In this document: one piece after another, positions 34,001 through 42,823 of the stretch | Layout: each line of letters starts with the position of its first letter | Position numbering within the stretch: the stretch's first letter is position 1 | Source: Polyporus tsugae | Taxonomy: Eukaryota; Basidiomycota; Agaricomycetes; Polyporales; Polyporaceae | NCBI GenBank assembly: GCA_024305745.1 | Contig: JAHRBS010000009.1 | Coordinates: forward strand, 2,418,001 to 2,482,000 | DNA length: 64,000 nt | Direction of reading: 5' to 3' | Translations under genes and position numbers: made by a program | The notes under the pieces: model-generated | Told to the model about the DNA's origin: nothing | Database searches by the model: none | Seen by the model: only the letters and a program-made list of their open reading frames with translations

Positions 34001-34729
34001 CAGCGCTGCGATGACTGGGTCCAGTGGCTGCCGATTGCAGAGTTCGCCTTTAACTCGCACCAGCACTCGTCAATGGGTTACTCGCCATTCTACCTCATGT
34101 ACGGCTCTGAACCCCAGTTCCATATTCCAATATTGCCTATGGCGGTGCCTGCGGCTGATGAACATCAAGAGGAGTTGCGACAGGCACGAGAGGAATGCAA
34201 CCGCGGCCTTGACTCTGGCAGCTGAGCGGATGAAGGAGTACTATGATCGGTATGTCCGTGACAGCTCCAGAGTTCAAGGAAGGCCAGAAGGTGCGGCTCG
34301 ACACGAGGAACTTCCACGTTCCTGGAGTCTCTCGGAAACTGGTGGATCGGTACGCTGGCCCGTATCCGGTTGTACACAGGGTGGGCAATCTAGCTTATGA
34401 GCTTAGACTCCCTAAGGACCTTGTAATCCATCCAGCGTTCCACGTCTCTCTCTTACTTCCGCACAAAGAGAGTCGAACTCCCCGGTCGTCACCCGGCAGA
34501 GCCAGCAGCAATTGAGGTAGAGGGGGAGGAAGAGTACAAAGTGGAGGAAGTGTTGGAGTCACGGCGGTATGGGTGGTGGAAGAAACTGCAGTACCTCGTG
34601 CACTGGAAGGGTTGGGGCCCTGAACACGACAGCTGGGAGGATGCAGTAGACCTTGCAAATGCGCCGCAACTTGTGCAGAAATTCCATTCAACGCATGTAG
34701 AGGCACCTGGTCCTCTCAAGAAGACTTAG
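31059..34729 (+). pseudogene. Element B pol (PR-RT-RH-IN-chromodomain), broken
   Basis: Protease site VDNGAT near 31,120 (DNG for DSG). The RT runs to a 2-nt insertion near 32,450, after which the frame resumes at 32,474. The RT catalytic box is YLND instead of YLDD. RNase H keeps VDASG and SDHKNLEY. The integrase finger is present (TCNTCRHGKG), but the first catalytic Asp is Asn (TCNFITGLPE). SDRGPQFSS and the E motif are kept. A 1-nt shift near 34,195 and a stop near 34,514 precede the chromodomain (34,541-34,700: VEEVLESRR…YLVHWKGWG). The Asp-to-Asn changes are G-to-A transitions. Not autonomous. Confidence 0.85.
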
Positions 34730-34761
34730 TCGTGAAGGCACGACCCTTAGGAGGGGGGTAT

Positions 34762-35207
34762 TGTCATGAACATTCCATTCGGCGCCTGCCACCAGCGCCT
34801 TAGTTTCCTTTTCCGGACAATCTACTTCTCACGTTGTACTTATTGTTCTCCGTTGCATTGTATCTTATCCTTTGTTCTCTAGCACAATAGCTCCTTATTG
34901 TCCACTGTCGCTATTGTTCTGTTTCCATTGTTCACCTGTGTCCATAGTTACCTATTGTCCCCGGGTTCTCATTGTCCTTTATACGTATATAAGGACCTGT
35001 ACTTTGCTGCCTGGAGACCTCAGTTTTGACCTCTTGTCTCCAGGTAAGCCTCGCTGTATTTCGCTCATAGACACCTACTTACTCAATACATCTTGTCTCC
35101 AGCCCTGACCATTGAGCCTTGCTCCACTCTCGCTGCACAAGTGCTTGTTGGCGCTCCTGCTCGTCTTGTACATATCCCTGATCCTTGCTCGACGCTCAGT
35201 TGTAACA
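34762..35207 (+). repeat. 3' LTR of element B
   Basis: 446 bp, TGTCATGAAC…GTTGTAACA, directly after the polypurine tract TTAGGAGGGGGGTAT. TATATAA at 34986..34992. The self-primer position at 35022..35032 reads AGTTTTGACCT, one change from the 11-mer in A1. It differs from the middle LTR by many scattered transitions, so the element is old. Confidence 0.9.
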
Positions 35208-35223
35208 CTCGGCATTATGAGTA

Positions 35224-35247
35224 GGAGCACAGACAAGTCTGTGCTCC
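35224..35247. repeat. Perfect short hairpin
   Basis: GGAGCACAGAC, AA, GTCTGTGCTCC: an 11-bp perfect stem with a 2-nt loop, 17 nt past the array's last LTR. No T-run follows, and its function is unknown. Confidence 0.7.
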
Positions 35248-35480
35248 GAGCTATCAATCTCGTACTGGCTCCGCCAACTTCCACTTTGGGTGGTCTACAT
35301 TACCTCAGCGAGTGGAGTTCAAACGAAAACAAATCTACGCTGTCCAACCTCATATATTTCCTCTTGATCTCTTGCTCGGTTATTGTCAGCTCATCCATCA
35401 CGTCACATCAATTGCTCTAGAATGCGGTCAGTGGCCAGTGGCCCCAAGGATTGAGCACCCCTCTTCACCTTGCTCCGGAA
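35248..35480. other. Short unassigned stretch
   Basis: Between the hairpin and the helicase relic. On the minus strand it may hold the decayed helicase C-terminus (a KYFTPEPAFRSK-like stretch lies near 35,450-35,510). Confidence 0.3.
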
Positions 35481-37220
35481 TGCGGGCTCCGGTGTGAAGT
35501 ACTTGACAGCGTACTCGTGCATACACTTGGGCAACTGGCTTCTGCTGATAAATGCTCATGCCACAGCGTCTAGCTTCTCTCGCTGCTCAGCGTCTTTGGC
35601 CACTGTCCTCGCACTCTTGCTCACCTGCTTGTCTTTGTCGCCTGGTGCTGGATCGAAAGCCCAATCCTCCACAAGCCACAGCATCGTCCCTTTCAGTGTC
35701 TGATTGCGCACGGCTCGACCTCCCTTCTGGAATGCCGAGCAAAGGTCCTGAGCACCGTAGATGATAGACCAGAGGATGTTAGGTACATTGCAACCCATTC
35801 CTGCCGCATCCGTACAGAACAACTAGCGGATTTTTCCCATTCGGAAGGCCTCCATTGTTGTCTCCTTGTAGGCATCCGAGAACACCGCAATAAAGACAGC
35901 GAGCATCTAGGTTGGTGGCAGAACCCTTTGGAGTAAGTTGCAGGCCTCTCAAGCCTCACGCCGTGTGCTGAAATAGAAGATGGATTTAGGAAGGTCGGAT
36001 GGGGTTGCAGGTCCAGCCGGCACAAGCGGGAAGAGCACAGCAAACAATGATTTTGAGTATTCCATCGGCCGGACCCAGAGGGCGAGGTTTGGACGGTCGG
36101 AACCCAGGTCTGTTCCCCAGAAAGGACGGTGCTGGCCCATTCCCACTGATTCAAAGCAGAAGTTGAAGATCTCCGTCGGGAGAGTCGCTGAGAATAGAGC
36201 CCATGGAGTCTCCATACCAGTAAGCACCCGCAGTTGCTTCAATTCTGCGTAGTCTTTACGGAACTCCTTTGCCTAGTCAAACATCACATGGGCCTCGTCG
36301 ACAATGACGGCCAAGAGACGCCTGCAAAAGGCCTCGCTCCGGAACAACTGCTTGAAGTTGTTGTTACATAGGAGACACTCGGGGGATGCGTAGCATAAGT
36401 TCGTAGGGCCGTCCTCAAGAGCCTGAAATAACGATTTCTCATTATGATCCTCGTTTATGGCCACAGCAGATATCTGCCAATCACGTAGGTCAATGCTCCC
36501 TCTTTGACCATCTGAATCCTGGGTGACGGCGCGCTGACCTTTGGCACGTTGAAACTCCCATTACACCCGCCTAGTCCCTCACCTGCAGCCTCACTTTCCC
36601 CTGCCGGTGGTCCCCTAATCACAGCCAGAGCACTCTCCGCCAAGTCACCACCTGCTTCGCACCCTCGAGGCACATTGGATATGCACGGGTCCGGTGCTGC
36701 AGAGTCCAGTACAGCCGGACGACTGGCCCCAGTTGTATATGCGGCGACTGGTGTCTTTTCGTGTCGGGTATTCATGCGGCGAACCTAGTGCAGCATGTAA
36801 GTAGTCAATCTAACTTCCGTCACCACCCATGCAGTGTACCTGATCGCTTTGCAGCGCTTTCAAAGGGCATATCACTAGTACAAGCCCATTGAAGCCACCC
36901 GATGCAGCCGCAATGGCAACAAGAGCAAAGACCAGCGATTTTCCAGCCCCTGTTCCCGCAACTGTCATGACATCATGGCCCTCGAGGATCTTGTTCATAG
37001 CGCGCAACTGCCATGGCCGCGGTGCGTATCCAAAAATTGTTTCCGCGCTCTCCTTGATGACATCCTCACTAACTCGTGTCTTGACCTTTGGCCAGCACAA
37101 CAGACCCTGTCCGGCACTGTGGTCTGGTGAGCCATCTGGGGTGGTGGAGTGAGTGGTCGAATACAGGACCTTAGATGACAAGCCAAAGAGAGTCTCACTA
37201 GAAGGGGCCGGAGAGAGCAA
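35480..37220 (-). pseudogene. RecQ-like DEAH helicase relic
   Basis: Reading leftwards: YAPRPWQLRAMNKILEGHDV, then Walker A AGTGAGKS near 36,950 and LVLVICPLKALQSDQ. An unrelated stretch of ~360 bp follows (36,470-36,830). Then come AINEDHNEKSLF, YASPECLL and the DEAH box VIVDEAH near 36,300, then GMETPWALFSATLPTEIF, SIFYFSTRREA, and CTDAAGMGCNVPN with FQKGGRAVRN, the last helicase motifs. At least four in-frame stops (after VMFD, STRREA, VLPPT and GKIR) are TAG or TGA, as C-to-T change gives. Such RecQ-like helicases are common repeated genes in basidiomycetes and, in several fungi, lie next to telomeres. This copy is dead. Confidence 0.75.
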
Positions 37221-37293
37221 TGGCTGGCCAGTTAGGGAGACTCTGGAGGGTCACGGGCTCTGTGTAGCCCTTCTGGGAGTCTTTCGGTGTCGA

Positions 37294-37298
37294 GGAGT
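37294..37298. repeat. Target site duplication (left) of element C
   Basis: GGAGT directly before the LTR start at 37299. The same five bases follow the other LTR at 44483..44487. Confidence 0.9.
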
Positions 37299-37493
37299 TG
37301 ATAAGGTCAGACCTCACGCTAGCAATAAGCAAAGGACTGGGGGACTAAAGACCAACTCGAAGCTGGGGAATTACCGCAGCTATCGAGGGGTTTATATATT
37401 GGTTTGGAGCCCGTGCACGGACCAGGTGCTTCAGGGCAGGTCGTACATGTCGTTACAGGTGGTATTACTAATCGTGAAAGTCGTATCGTAACA
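37299..37493 (-). repeat. 3' LTR of element C
   Basis: 195 bp; in element sense TGTTACGATACG…CTTATCA. The three differences from the 5' LTR are at 37331, 37406 and 37428. It contains TATATAA and the 11-mer AGCTTCGAGTT (complement strand 37354..37364). Confidence 0.95.
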
Positions 37494-37509
37494 TTACCCC
37501 CCTCTTTAG
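37494..37509 (-). promoter_or_regulatory. Polypurine tract of element C
   Basis: In element sense AAAGAGGGGGGTAA immediately before the 3' LTR. It primes plus-strand synthesis in LTR elements. A similar GAGGGGGGTAT tract stands before the LTRs of the A1/B family. Confidence 0.8.
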
Positions 37510-37571
37510 CTTCATGTCCCAGGAAGCCGCGAAGCGTTAGTGGTGGGGTAGTCGTTAATACCTTGGGTTAA

Positions 37572-40500
37572 CTAGTCATAAGCAAAATGTCGTACATAGT
37601 CCTGTTGTGTATTGATTTCATTAGGATTTCGTCTTTTCCAGTCATTATATCTACGTGTCCAAAAGTCATAAGAATCTGTGTCGTATGTGATTATTTGTCC
37701 ATGTTTGTCCGTAGCGGTGAGTAGGTAGCGAACGTGGATGCGCGGCGCGAACTTGTTCGCGGTGTAGAAAGCGGTGATGAGTTTCTTGGCCTCGTCCGTC
37801 TGGAGTTCATCTGTATCCGAAGGTACCCATTTGCGGTCAGCTCGTGTGAGTCCACACCATTGAACGAGGTAGTGAACTTTGCGAGATCGACCCGATCCTT
37901 CTACGATCTTTGAATCTAAGATCGATTCAGCTTCTCGGTCGGGTTCCAAAAGAGTGGGTACTTCTCGACTGGTTTTCCCTTGATTCGGGAACTCGGGATC
38001 GTGTGCAGGGGTTAAGAGTACTTCGTTGAATACGGGATGACGTAACTTCCACTTGGGTGGGAGCTTTAGGCGATATGCACTAGCGCCGACTTTTTCTTCA
38101 ACTCGGAAAGGGCCGTAGTGCTTGTCTTCGAGTTTCTTGTTTGGTCGGTCGGTGGGGAAGTTCTGTGCGTCTATATATACGTAATCGCCTATCTTGTAAT
38201 CTCGTGACGGTTGTCGGTGTTTGTCGTAATGTCGCTTCATCGCTTCTCGCGCTATCTCCAGCGCCTGCGCTGCTTGCTTCCCGATGTGTTGCATTCGCTC
38301 GGCGAATTGCTTGGCGGATTCATTGATGCCGTCTTTCAAAGTCTCGACTCCGGTGTTGGGTTCGTGACCGTGAGTCATGAAGAAAGGGGACATTCCTGTG
38401 GACGCGTGTACACGACATCGGTAAGCGAACTCTGCTAGTGGTAGCCATTCGACCCAGTCGTCCTGTTTGTGATTGATGAAGATCCGTAGATAGGTCTGGA
38501 TCTCTTGATTCATGCGCTCGGTCTGGCCATCGGTCTGGGGATGATAGGCTGTACTAGGATTGCCTTCAATCCCCATCTGTCGGTAGACTTCTTTGGTGAA
38601 GGAGGACACAAGGGTGGGACCTCGGTCCGACCATATGCGCTTGGGCAGGCTGTGGGGTACGACTACATGTTTGATGAAGAGTCTCGCTTGTCCTTCCGAG
38701 TCTAGCGTTTTTGAACAGGGGATAGCGATGTAGTCTTTGGATTTCATATCGACAAAGACTAGTATGGCATCATGTCCGTTGCATTCGGGTAATCCGGTCA
38801 TATAGTCCATGGTGACGAATTGCCAGTTCTGGTCGGGAATAGGGTTGGGATGGAGTGGTGCGGCACGTGGTTGTCGATCAATCTTGACGCGCTGACACGT
38901 GATGCATCCGGCGACGTACTTGGCAACGTCTTTCCGAATGGACGGCCACCAATAAGATCTCATGATCAGATCTTGTGTTTTGGCTGCGCCCGGGTGTCCA
39001 GCCGCGATTGAATCGTGGTGTGAAGCGATGACGCATCCGCGAAGTTCCGAGTGGTTTGGAACGACCATTCTCCCCTTCCTGTAGATTAAGCCGTCCTCGG
39101 CTAACTCCCAATCATTGTCCTTTCCTAGTTTCTCAACGACAAGACGGTCATAAAGATTAACGTGTTCCAAACACATTTTCTTTAGATTGTCCGCTCCGTC
39201 TATCGTATGAGAAGCCGCAAACCAGTGTTCCTTGAGCAACGTGAAGTTTTCGATCACGGGACCGGTTTCATGATCCACGCGTCTAGACAGAGCGTCTACT
39301 TTGCCCATGGTACGACCTGGTTTATGGTGTAACTTGAAATGGTAGTTTGCGAGAGTTGTCGCCCAACGCGCTTGTCGCGCGTTTAGCCATTGTGGTTTTC
39401 GGAAGTATTCGAGGTTCTTGTGGTCATTATGGACCTCAAATTCTCGCGCGTTTTGGAGGAAGTGACGCCATTCTTGTAACGCGGCGATAACCGACAACAT
39501 TTCTCGATCCCAGATCTCGTATCCTTTTTGTGCGGGTGTTAAGGAATGTGATAGGAAGGCAATAGGTTTCCATAGACCGTTCTGACACTGCGAGAGCTCG
39601 GCTCCGATCGCAAAGTTGGAGGCATCGCATTCGACTTTTAAGGGATCCGTGTCGTTGGGTATGGCTAACACGGGGGCATGTGTGATTGCGCCCTTGATCT
39701 CTTCAAAAGCGAGTTGATGCTCTGGAGTCCATGTCCATACGTTAAGACCCGTGAGACGATTCATTGGTCCAGCGATCTTTGAGAAGTCCTTGATAAACCG
39801 TCTATAGAAGTTTGCGAATCCGAGGAAACTCTGTACATCACGTTTGCACGTGGGTACCGGCCAATCAGTGACACCTTTGACCTTGCCCGGGTCCATGCGG
39901 ATCTCGCCGGGGATGATGATATGACCTAGGTACTCGGTTTCCTGAGTTTCGAACTCGCACTTCTGGGGTTTACACGTAAGGTGATTGTCTCGAAGGATCT
40001 GTAGGACTTGTCGTACTATGCGTCGGTGTTCTTCTAGATCGGCTGTGCAGATGATGATGTCGTCCAAGTACACAATGACTTTTCCACGAAGAATCAGATC
40101 TTGGAAGATCGAGTTCATCATCATTTGGAAAGTCGCCGGGGAATTCGTTAAGCCGAAGAACATGACGAGAGGTTCGTATAAGCCGCGATTTGTGATAAAC
40201 GCTGCTTTTTCCTCATCGCCTTCGACTATACGAATATTGTTGTATCCCCAACGTATGTCTAACTTGGTGTAGTACTGGGCGCCTTTCAGCCGATCTAGGA
40301 TCTCTAGCATTAGAGGAAGAGGGTACACATTTTTCTTGGTCAAGGCGTTTAACTGTCTGTAGTCCTGAACGGGACGCAGTTTGCCGTCTTTTTTCTTGAC
40401 AAAGAAGAACGGAGCCCCCCACGAGGATTTCGATGGACGAATTCGACCTGTGGATAGATTTTCCTCTAAGAACACGTCTAGCGCTTGTTGTTCGTCTAGG

Positions 40501-41849
40501 GTCATGGGGTATATCTTTCCACAATACGGTTTAGCATTCATGGTCAATTCAATCGCGTGATCATAAGGCCGTCGTTCGGGAAGAGTGGAGAATGTCGCTT
40601 TGTCGAAGACGTCGCGGAAATCTCGATAGTACTCTGGGATCATTTCCTCGAACATTTGTTCTGCTTTGGCCTCATTCTGTTTGATTGCGATTTCCATTGC
40701 TACCGACGTTTTCGCACGTATGTGGACTGATCGGGCGTCAAGCCACGATTGGGTATGTAGGGAGAAGATTCGATCACCAGCGCTGACGATGTGATGGCAA
40801 GTGCTCGGGCATCGGTCGAACTCAATGGTTTTGTTCTTCCAATGTATCGACGGATTGTGATGCTCAATCCAGTCGTGCCCAAGATATATGTCCATTTTGC
40901 CAAGATCAGTGACTAGAAGCGGGATTTGTTCCGCGTAGTCTCCGATCTGTAGTTGTACGTCAACGTAATGCGTGATTCTACCGCCTATGTTGGGAGATCC
41001 ATCAGCGTTGAATACGTCAATGGGATGTGGGAATGGTTTAGGTGATAGGCCTGCATGCTGAACGAAGTTTCTATTGACACACGAACCGGTACAACCGGTA
41101 TCGCAGAGAGCCTTGGTGTCGTAAACCTGAAGAGTTTCTAGGTTTTTGATCATGACCGGTATGTCTAGTTGTTTGCTTCCGGTGCCGCGTGTGACTTTGA
41201 AGTACGTCGGACCGTAGGACATTACTCGGATGGCGTTAATGGGCGCACTAGGGGTTTTTTCGACTTTTTTGTTATTTTTGGACGAGAAATTAAGCACGGG
41301 TTCTACCCCGCCGCGCTGATCGTTGCCTGTGGGTTGGCTCCGACGATCAGTTGTCTCGTTATTTTTAATAAGTATAGTACGTAACTGGGTAGGGTGGGGA
41401 ATGGTGGAGTTGTCCGGTGAATAAGTAGGCATAGGTATCATACAACCCGGAACAGGTACATCAGAGTCCAAGACAGAAAACCGATTCTGAAAACTATTGT
41501 ACAGTGACGGTCGCCGCGTATGTGCGCTTATGTGGGACCGTAGGGAAAATGCTGCTCGTACTCGTCCATCTGTTGTTGTATCTCGTTGTATCCATCTGTG
41601 TATTCCTCCAGTGCGTGCTGTGGCTCTGGGTCCTCGTGATAGGTAGGGACCGTCACCCCGGCAATCTGTGCAAGGAAGTCCTCGGGGTCTTCTTGATGGA
41701 AACGTCTGACCTCTTCGAGGAATTCCTCGCGACTGTCGCGTTCTTCCCATCGGCGCTTCTGTACCGCAGCTGCGCCGGTCCGGTTGGGGATGTGCCACAT
41801 GTCTCCGCATGAGCCCTTCTCGGTCTGCTTTGCACCGCACTTTCGGCAT
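37572..41849 (-). CDS. Element C Pol polyprotein (PR-RT-RH-IN-chromodomain)
   Basis: Open frame of 1,425 codons, intact. It overlaps gag by 322 nt in the -1 frame, so expression by -1 frameshifting is likely; the first ~110 codons are probably not translated from their own ATG. Domains: protease with DTGCTGS near residue 250; RT with FFVKKKDGKLRPVQDY and YLDD near 593; RNase H near 740-840 (CDASNF, NDHKNLEYF); integrase with an HHCC finger (GCITCQ near 975), then the catalytic Asp in MDYMTGLPE, the Asp in SDRGP and the Glu in QTERMNQE (about 1,015, 1,075 and 1,112); and a chromo-like domain near 1,310-1,355 (ESILDSK…YLVQWCGL). It copies element RNA to DNA and inserts it. The chromodomain is expected to guide it to histone marks. 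Confidence 0.92.
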   Translation of the reverse strand: MPKVRCKADREGLMRRHVAHPQPDRRSCGTEAPMGRTRQSRGIPRRGQTFPSRRPRGLPCTDCRGDGPYLSRGPRATARTGGIHRWIQRDTTTDGRVRAAFSLRSHISAHTRRPSLYNSFQNRFSVLDSDVPVPGCMIPMPTYSPDNSTIPHPTQLRTILIKNNETTDRRSQPTGNDQRGGVEPVLNFSSKNNKKVEKTPSAPINAIRVMSYGPTYFKVTRGTGSKQLDIPVMIKNLETLQVYDTKALCDTGCTGSCVNRNFVQHAGLSPKPFPHPIDVFNADGSPNIGGRITHYVDVQLQIGDYAEQIPLLVTDLGKMDIYLGHDWIEHHNPSIHWKNKTIEFDRCPSTCHHIVSAGDRIFSLHTQSWLDARSVHIRAKTSVAMEIAIKQNEAKAEQMFEEMIPEYYRDFRDVFDKATFSTLPERRPYDHAIELTMNAKPYCGKIYPMTLDEQQALDVFLEENLSTGRIRPSKSSWGAPFFFVKKKDGKLRPVQDYRQLNALTKKNVYPLPLMLEILDRLKGAQYYTKLDIRWGYNNIRIVEGDEEKAAFITNRGLYEPLVMFFGLTNSPATFQMMMNSIFQDLILRGKVIVYLDDIIICTADLEEHRRIVRQVLQILRDNHLTCKPQKCEFETQETEYLGHIIIPGEIRMDPGKVKGVTDWPVPTCKRDVQSFLGFANFYRRFIKDFSKIAGPMNRLTGLNVWTWTPEHQLAFEEIKGAITHAPVLAIPNDTDPLKVECDASNFAIGAELSQCQNGLWKPIAFLSHSLTPAQKGYEIWDREMLSVIAALQEWRHFLQNAREFEVHNDHKNLEYFRKPQWLNARQARWATTLANYHFKLHHKPGRTMGKVDALSRRVDHETGPVIENFTLLKEHWFAASHTIDGADNLKKMCLEHVNLYDRLVVEKLGKDNDWELAEDGLIYRKGRMVVPNHSELRGCVIASHHDSIAAGHPGAAKTQDLIMRSYWWPSIRKDVAKYVAGCITCQRVKIDRQPRAAPLHPNPIPDQNWQFVTMDYMTGLPECNGHDAILVFVDMKSKDYIAIPCSKTLDSEGQARLFIKHVVVPHSLPKRIWSDRGPTLVSSFTKEVYRQMGIEGNPSTAYHPQTDGQTERMNQEIQTYLRIFINHKQDDWVEWLPLAEFAYRCRVHASTGMSPFFMTHGHEPNTGVETLKDGINESAKQFAERMQHIGKQAAQALEIAREAMKRHYDKHRQPSRDYKIGDYVYIDAQNFPTDRPNKKLEDKHYGPFRVEEKVGASAYRLKLPPKWKLRHPVFNEVLLTPAHDPEFPNQGKTSREVPTLLEPDREAESILDSKIVEGSGRSRKVHYLVQWCGLTRADRKWVPSDTDELQTDEAKKLITAFYTANKFAPRIHVRYLLTATDKHGQIITYDTDSYDFWTRRYNDWKRRNPNEINTQQDYVRHFAYD

Positions 41850-42823
41850 GGTCGGGCCCTGAGCCGATCAATGTCCATCGGCTGTCCGGCTCCTCCGTAT
41901 GTGACCCCTGTGCCTGTGCGTCTGTCTCCCAGCATTGTGGGTACCTGGGGATGTTGTGGGTAGTATGGCCGGGGCGGTGGGTATTGTGACGCTGGGGCGT
42001 ATGGCGGATATCGTGACGGAGGGAACGCCGGGGAATGCTCTGGGTATCGTGACGGATACCGTGGGGCATTTCCTGGGTATCGCGGGAGAGGGTTACCATA
42101 GCGCGGGGGAGCATTCGGCGGTGGGTACTGAGGTGGAGCACGTGGGGGTGGCTGTTGCGGGGGTGGTCGACGTGTGAAGTCACGGATCTGGCAGTTGAAG
42201 ATGATGCAATCGTTATCCATGGCGATGATTGTAGATTTCCACTGAGCGTAGGTGACAGGCTTTACCGGCATCGTGCTGATCGCAACTAGATAGCTGGATG
42301 GTAGCGCGTTTTTGAGCCGATAAATATTGTTAGCCGTGTCTCTGTTTTCCGTGGCACGGGCTGTCAGATCTTCCCATTCATCAAAGAAGTCTTCGGCTCG
42401 GCGATTGCCCATGTGAATCTGATCGAGTGCGATGATTGCGTCGTTAACGTAGTTTATTGGTCTAAACTTCGCTGTCAACTCGGCCCAGAACGCTGCTACG
42501 TCCGGGTAGTTCCATCTATTCCCATTTGCCACAAACTTGTCCTCTACGAGATTACGCTTCCATCTGTTCACAGTTGTGCCGCGAATCAACCCTAAGACGG
42601 CAGATATTGCTGGATCTTTGTCCAGGCCGGCCACGTAGACCTGGACGTCAGACTTCCACTGTTCGAAGTCTGGGCTGAGGCCATCGAAGTACTCGGGCTG
42701 GGCGAGTCTAGGCGGGGCGTGGTTCCTACCTCCGCGTTGGGGTTGGGTTGCCGCAATGAAGTTTGCGATCTCCCCCGAGATCCACGCTTGCGTTGCCGCG
42801 TCAAATGAAAATGTTTGTGCCAT
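41528..42823 (-). CDS. Element C Gag
   Basis: 431 aa from ATG 42823. The gag core is seen in the first ~220 residues (LAQPEYFDGLSPDFEQWKSD, FWAELTAKFRPINYVNDAI, FFDEWEDLTARA). A long Pro/Tyr-rich linker follows, then a Cys-rich knuckle variant with spacing C-x2-C-x9-C-x4-H (CRKCGAKQTEKGSCGDMWH). It ends at TAA (41528-41530), while Pol continues in the -1 frame. Its start overlaps the end of the upstream 317-codon ORF, also by a -1 step, so the two may be parts of one frameshifted precursor. Confidence 0.85.
   Translation of the reverse strand: MAQTFSFDAATQAWISGEIANFIAATQPQRGGRNHAPPRLAQPEYFDGLSPDFEQWKSDVQVYVAGLDKDPAISAVLGLIRGTTVNRWKRNLVEDKFVANGNRWNYPDVAAFWAELTAKFRPINYVNDAIIALDQIHMGNRRAEDFFDEWEDLTARATENRDTANNIYRLKNALPSSYLVAISTMPVKPVTYAQWKSTIIAMDNDCIIFNCQIRDFTRRPPPQQPPPRAPPQYPPPNAPPRYGNPLPRYPGNAPRYPSRYPEHSPAFPPSRYPPYAPASQYPPPRPYYPQHPQVPTMLGDRRTGTGVTYGGAGQPMDIDRLRARPCRKCGAKQTEKGSCGDMWHIPNRTGAAAVQKRRWEERDSREEFLEEVRRFHQEDPEDFLAQIAGVTVPTYHEDPEPQHALEEYTDGYNEIQQQMDEYEQHFPYGPT

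Larger units (their letters stand above)
20383..35207 (+). mobile_element. Tandem, chimeric array of Ty3/gypsy chromoviruses
   Basis: Reading left to right: LTR (20383..20827); leader and gag remnant of element A1; an unrelated LTR (A2, ending 22010) with its own gag-pol; a family A1/B LTR (28172..29189, split by a TIR element); the complete but decayed interior of element B; and a final LTR (34762..35207). The middle LTR therefore serves as 3' LTR of one unit and 5' LTR of the next. The 5-bp flanks of the outer LTRs (GTGCG and CTCGG) do not match. The array thus looks built by recombination or nesting rather than by one insertion. Confidence 0.8.

Noticed and set aside
20383..35207. A single nested insertion with target duplication explaining the whole array
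   Set aside because: Outer 5-bp flanks differ, and A2 lacks its own 3' LTR, so simple nesting does not fit.
37299..37493. Solo LTR at 37.3 kb
   Set aside because: It pairs with the LTR at 44,288 and has the matching GGAGT duplication, so it is the 3' LTR of a full element.
41510..41540. A classic X-XXY-YYZ slippery heptamer at the end of element C gag
   Set aside because: The local CATTTTCCC stretch only partly fits; the site could be anywhere in the 322-nt overlap.
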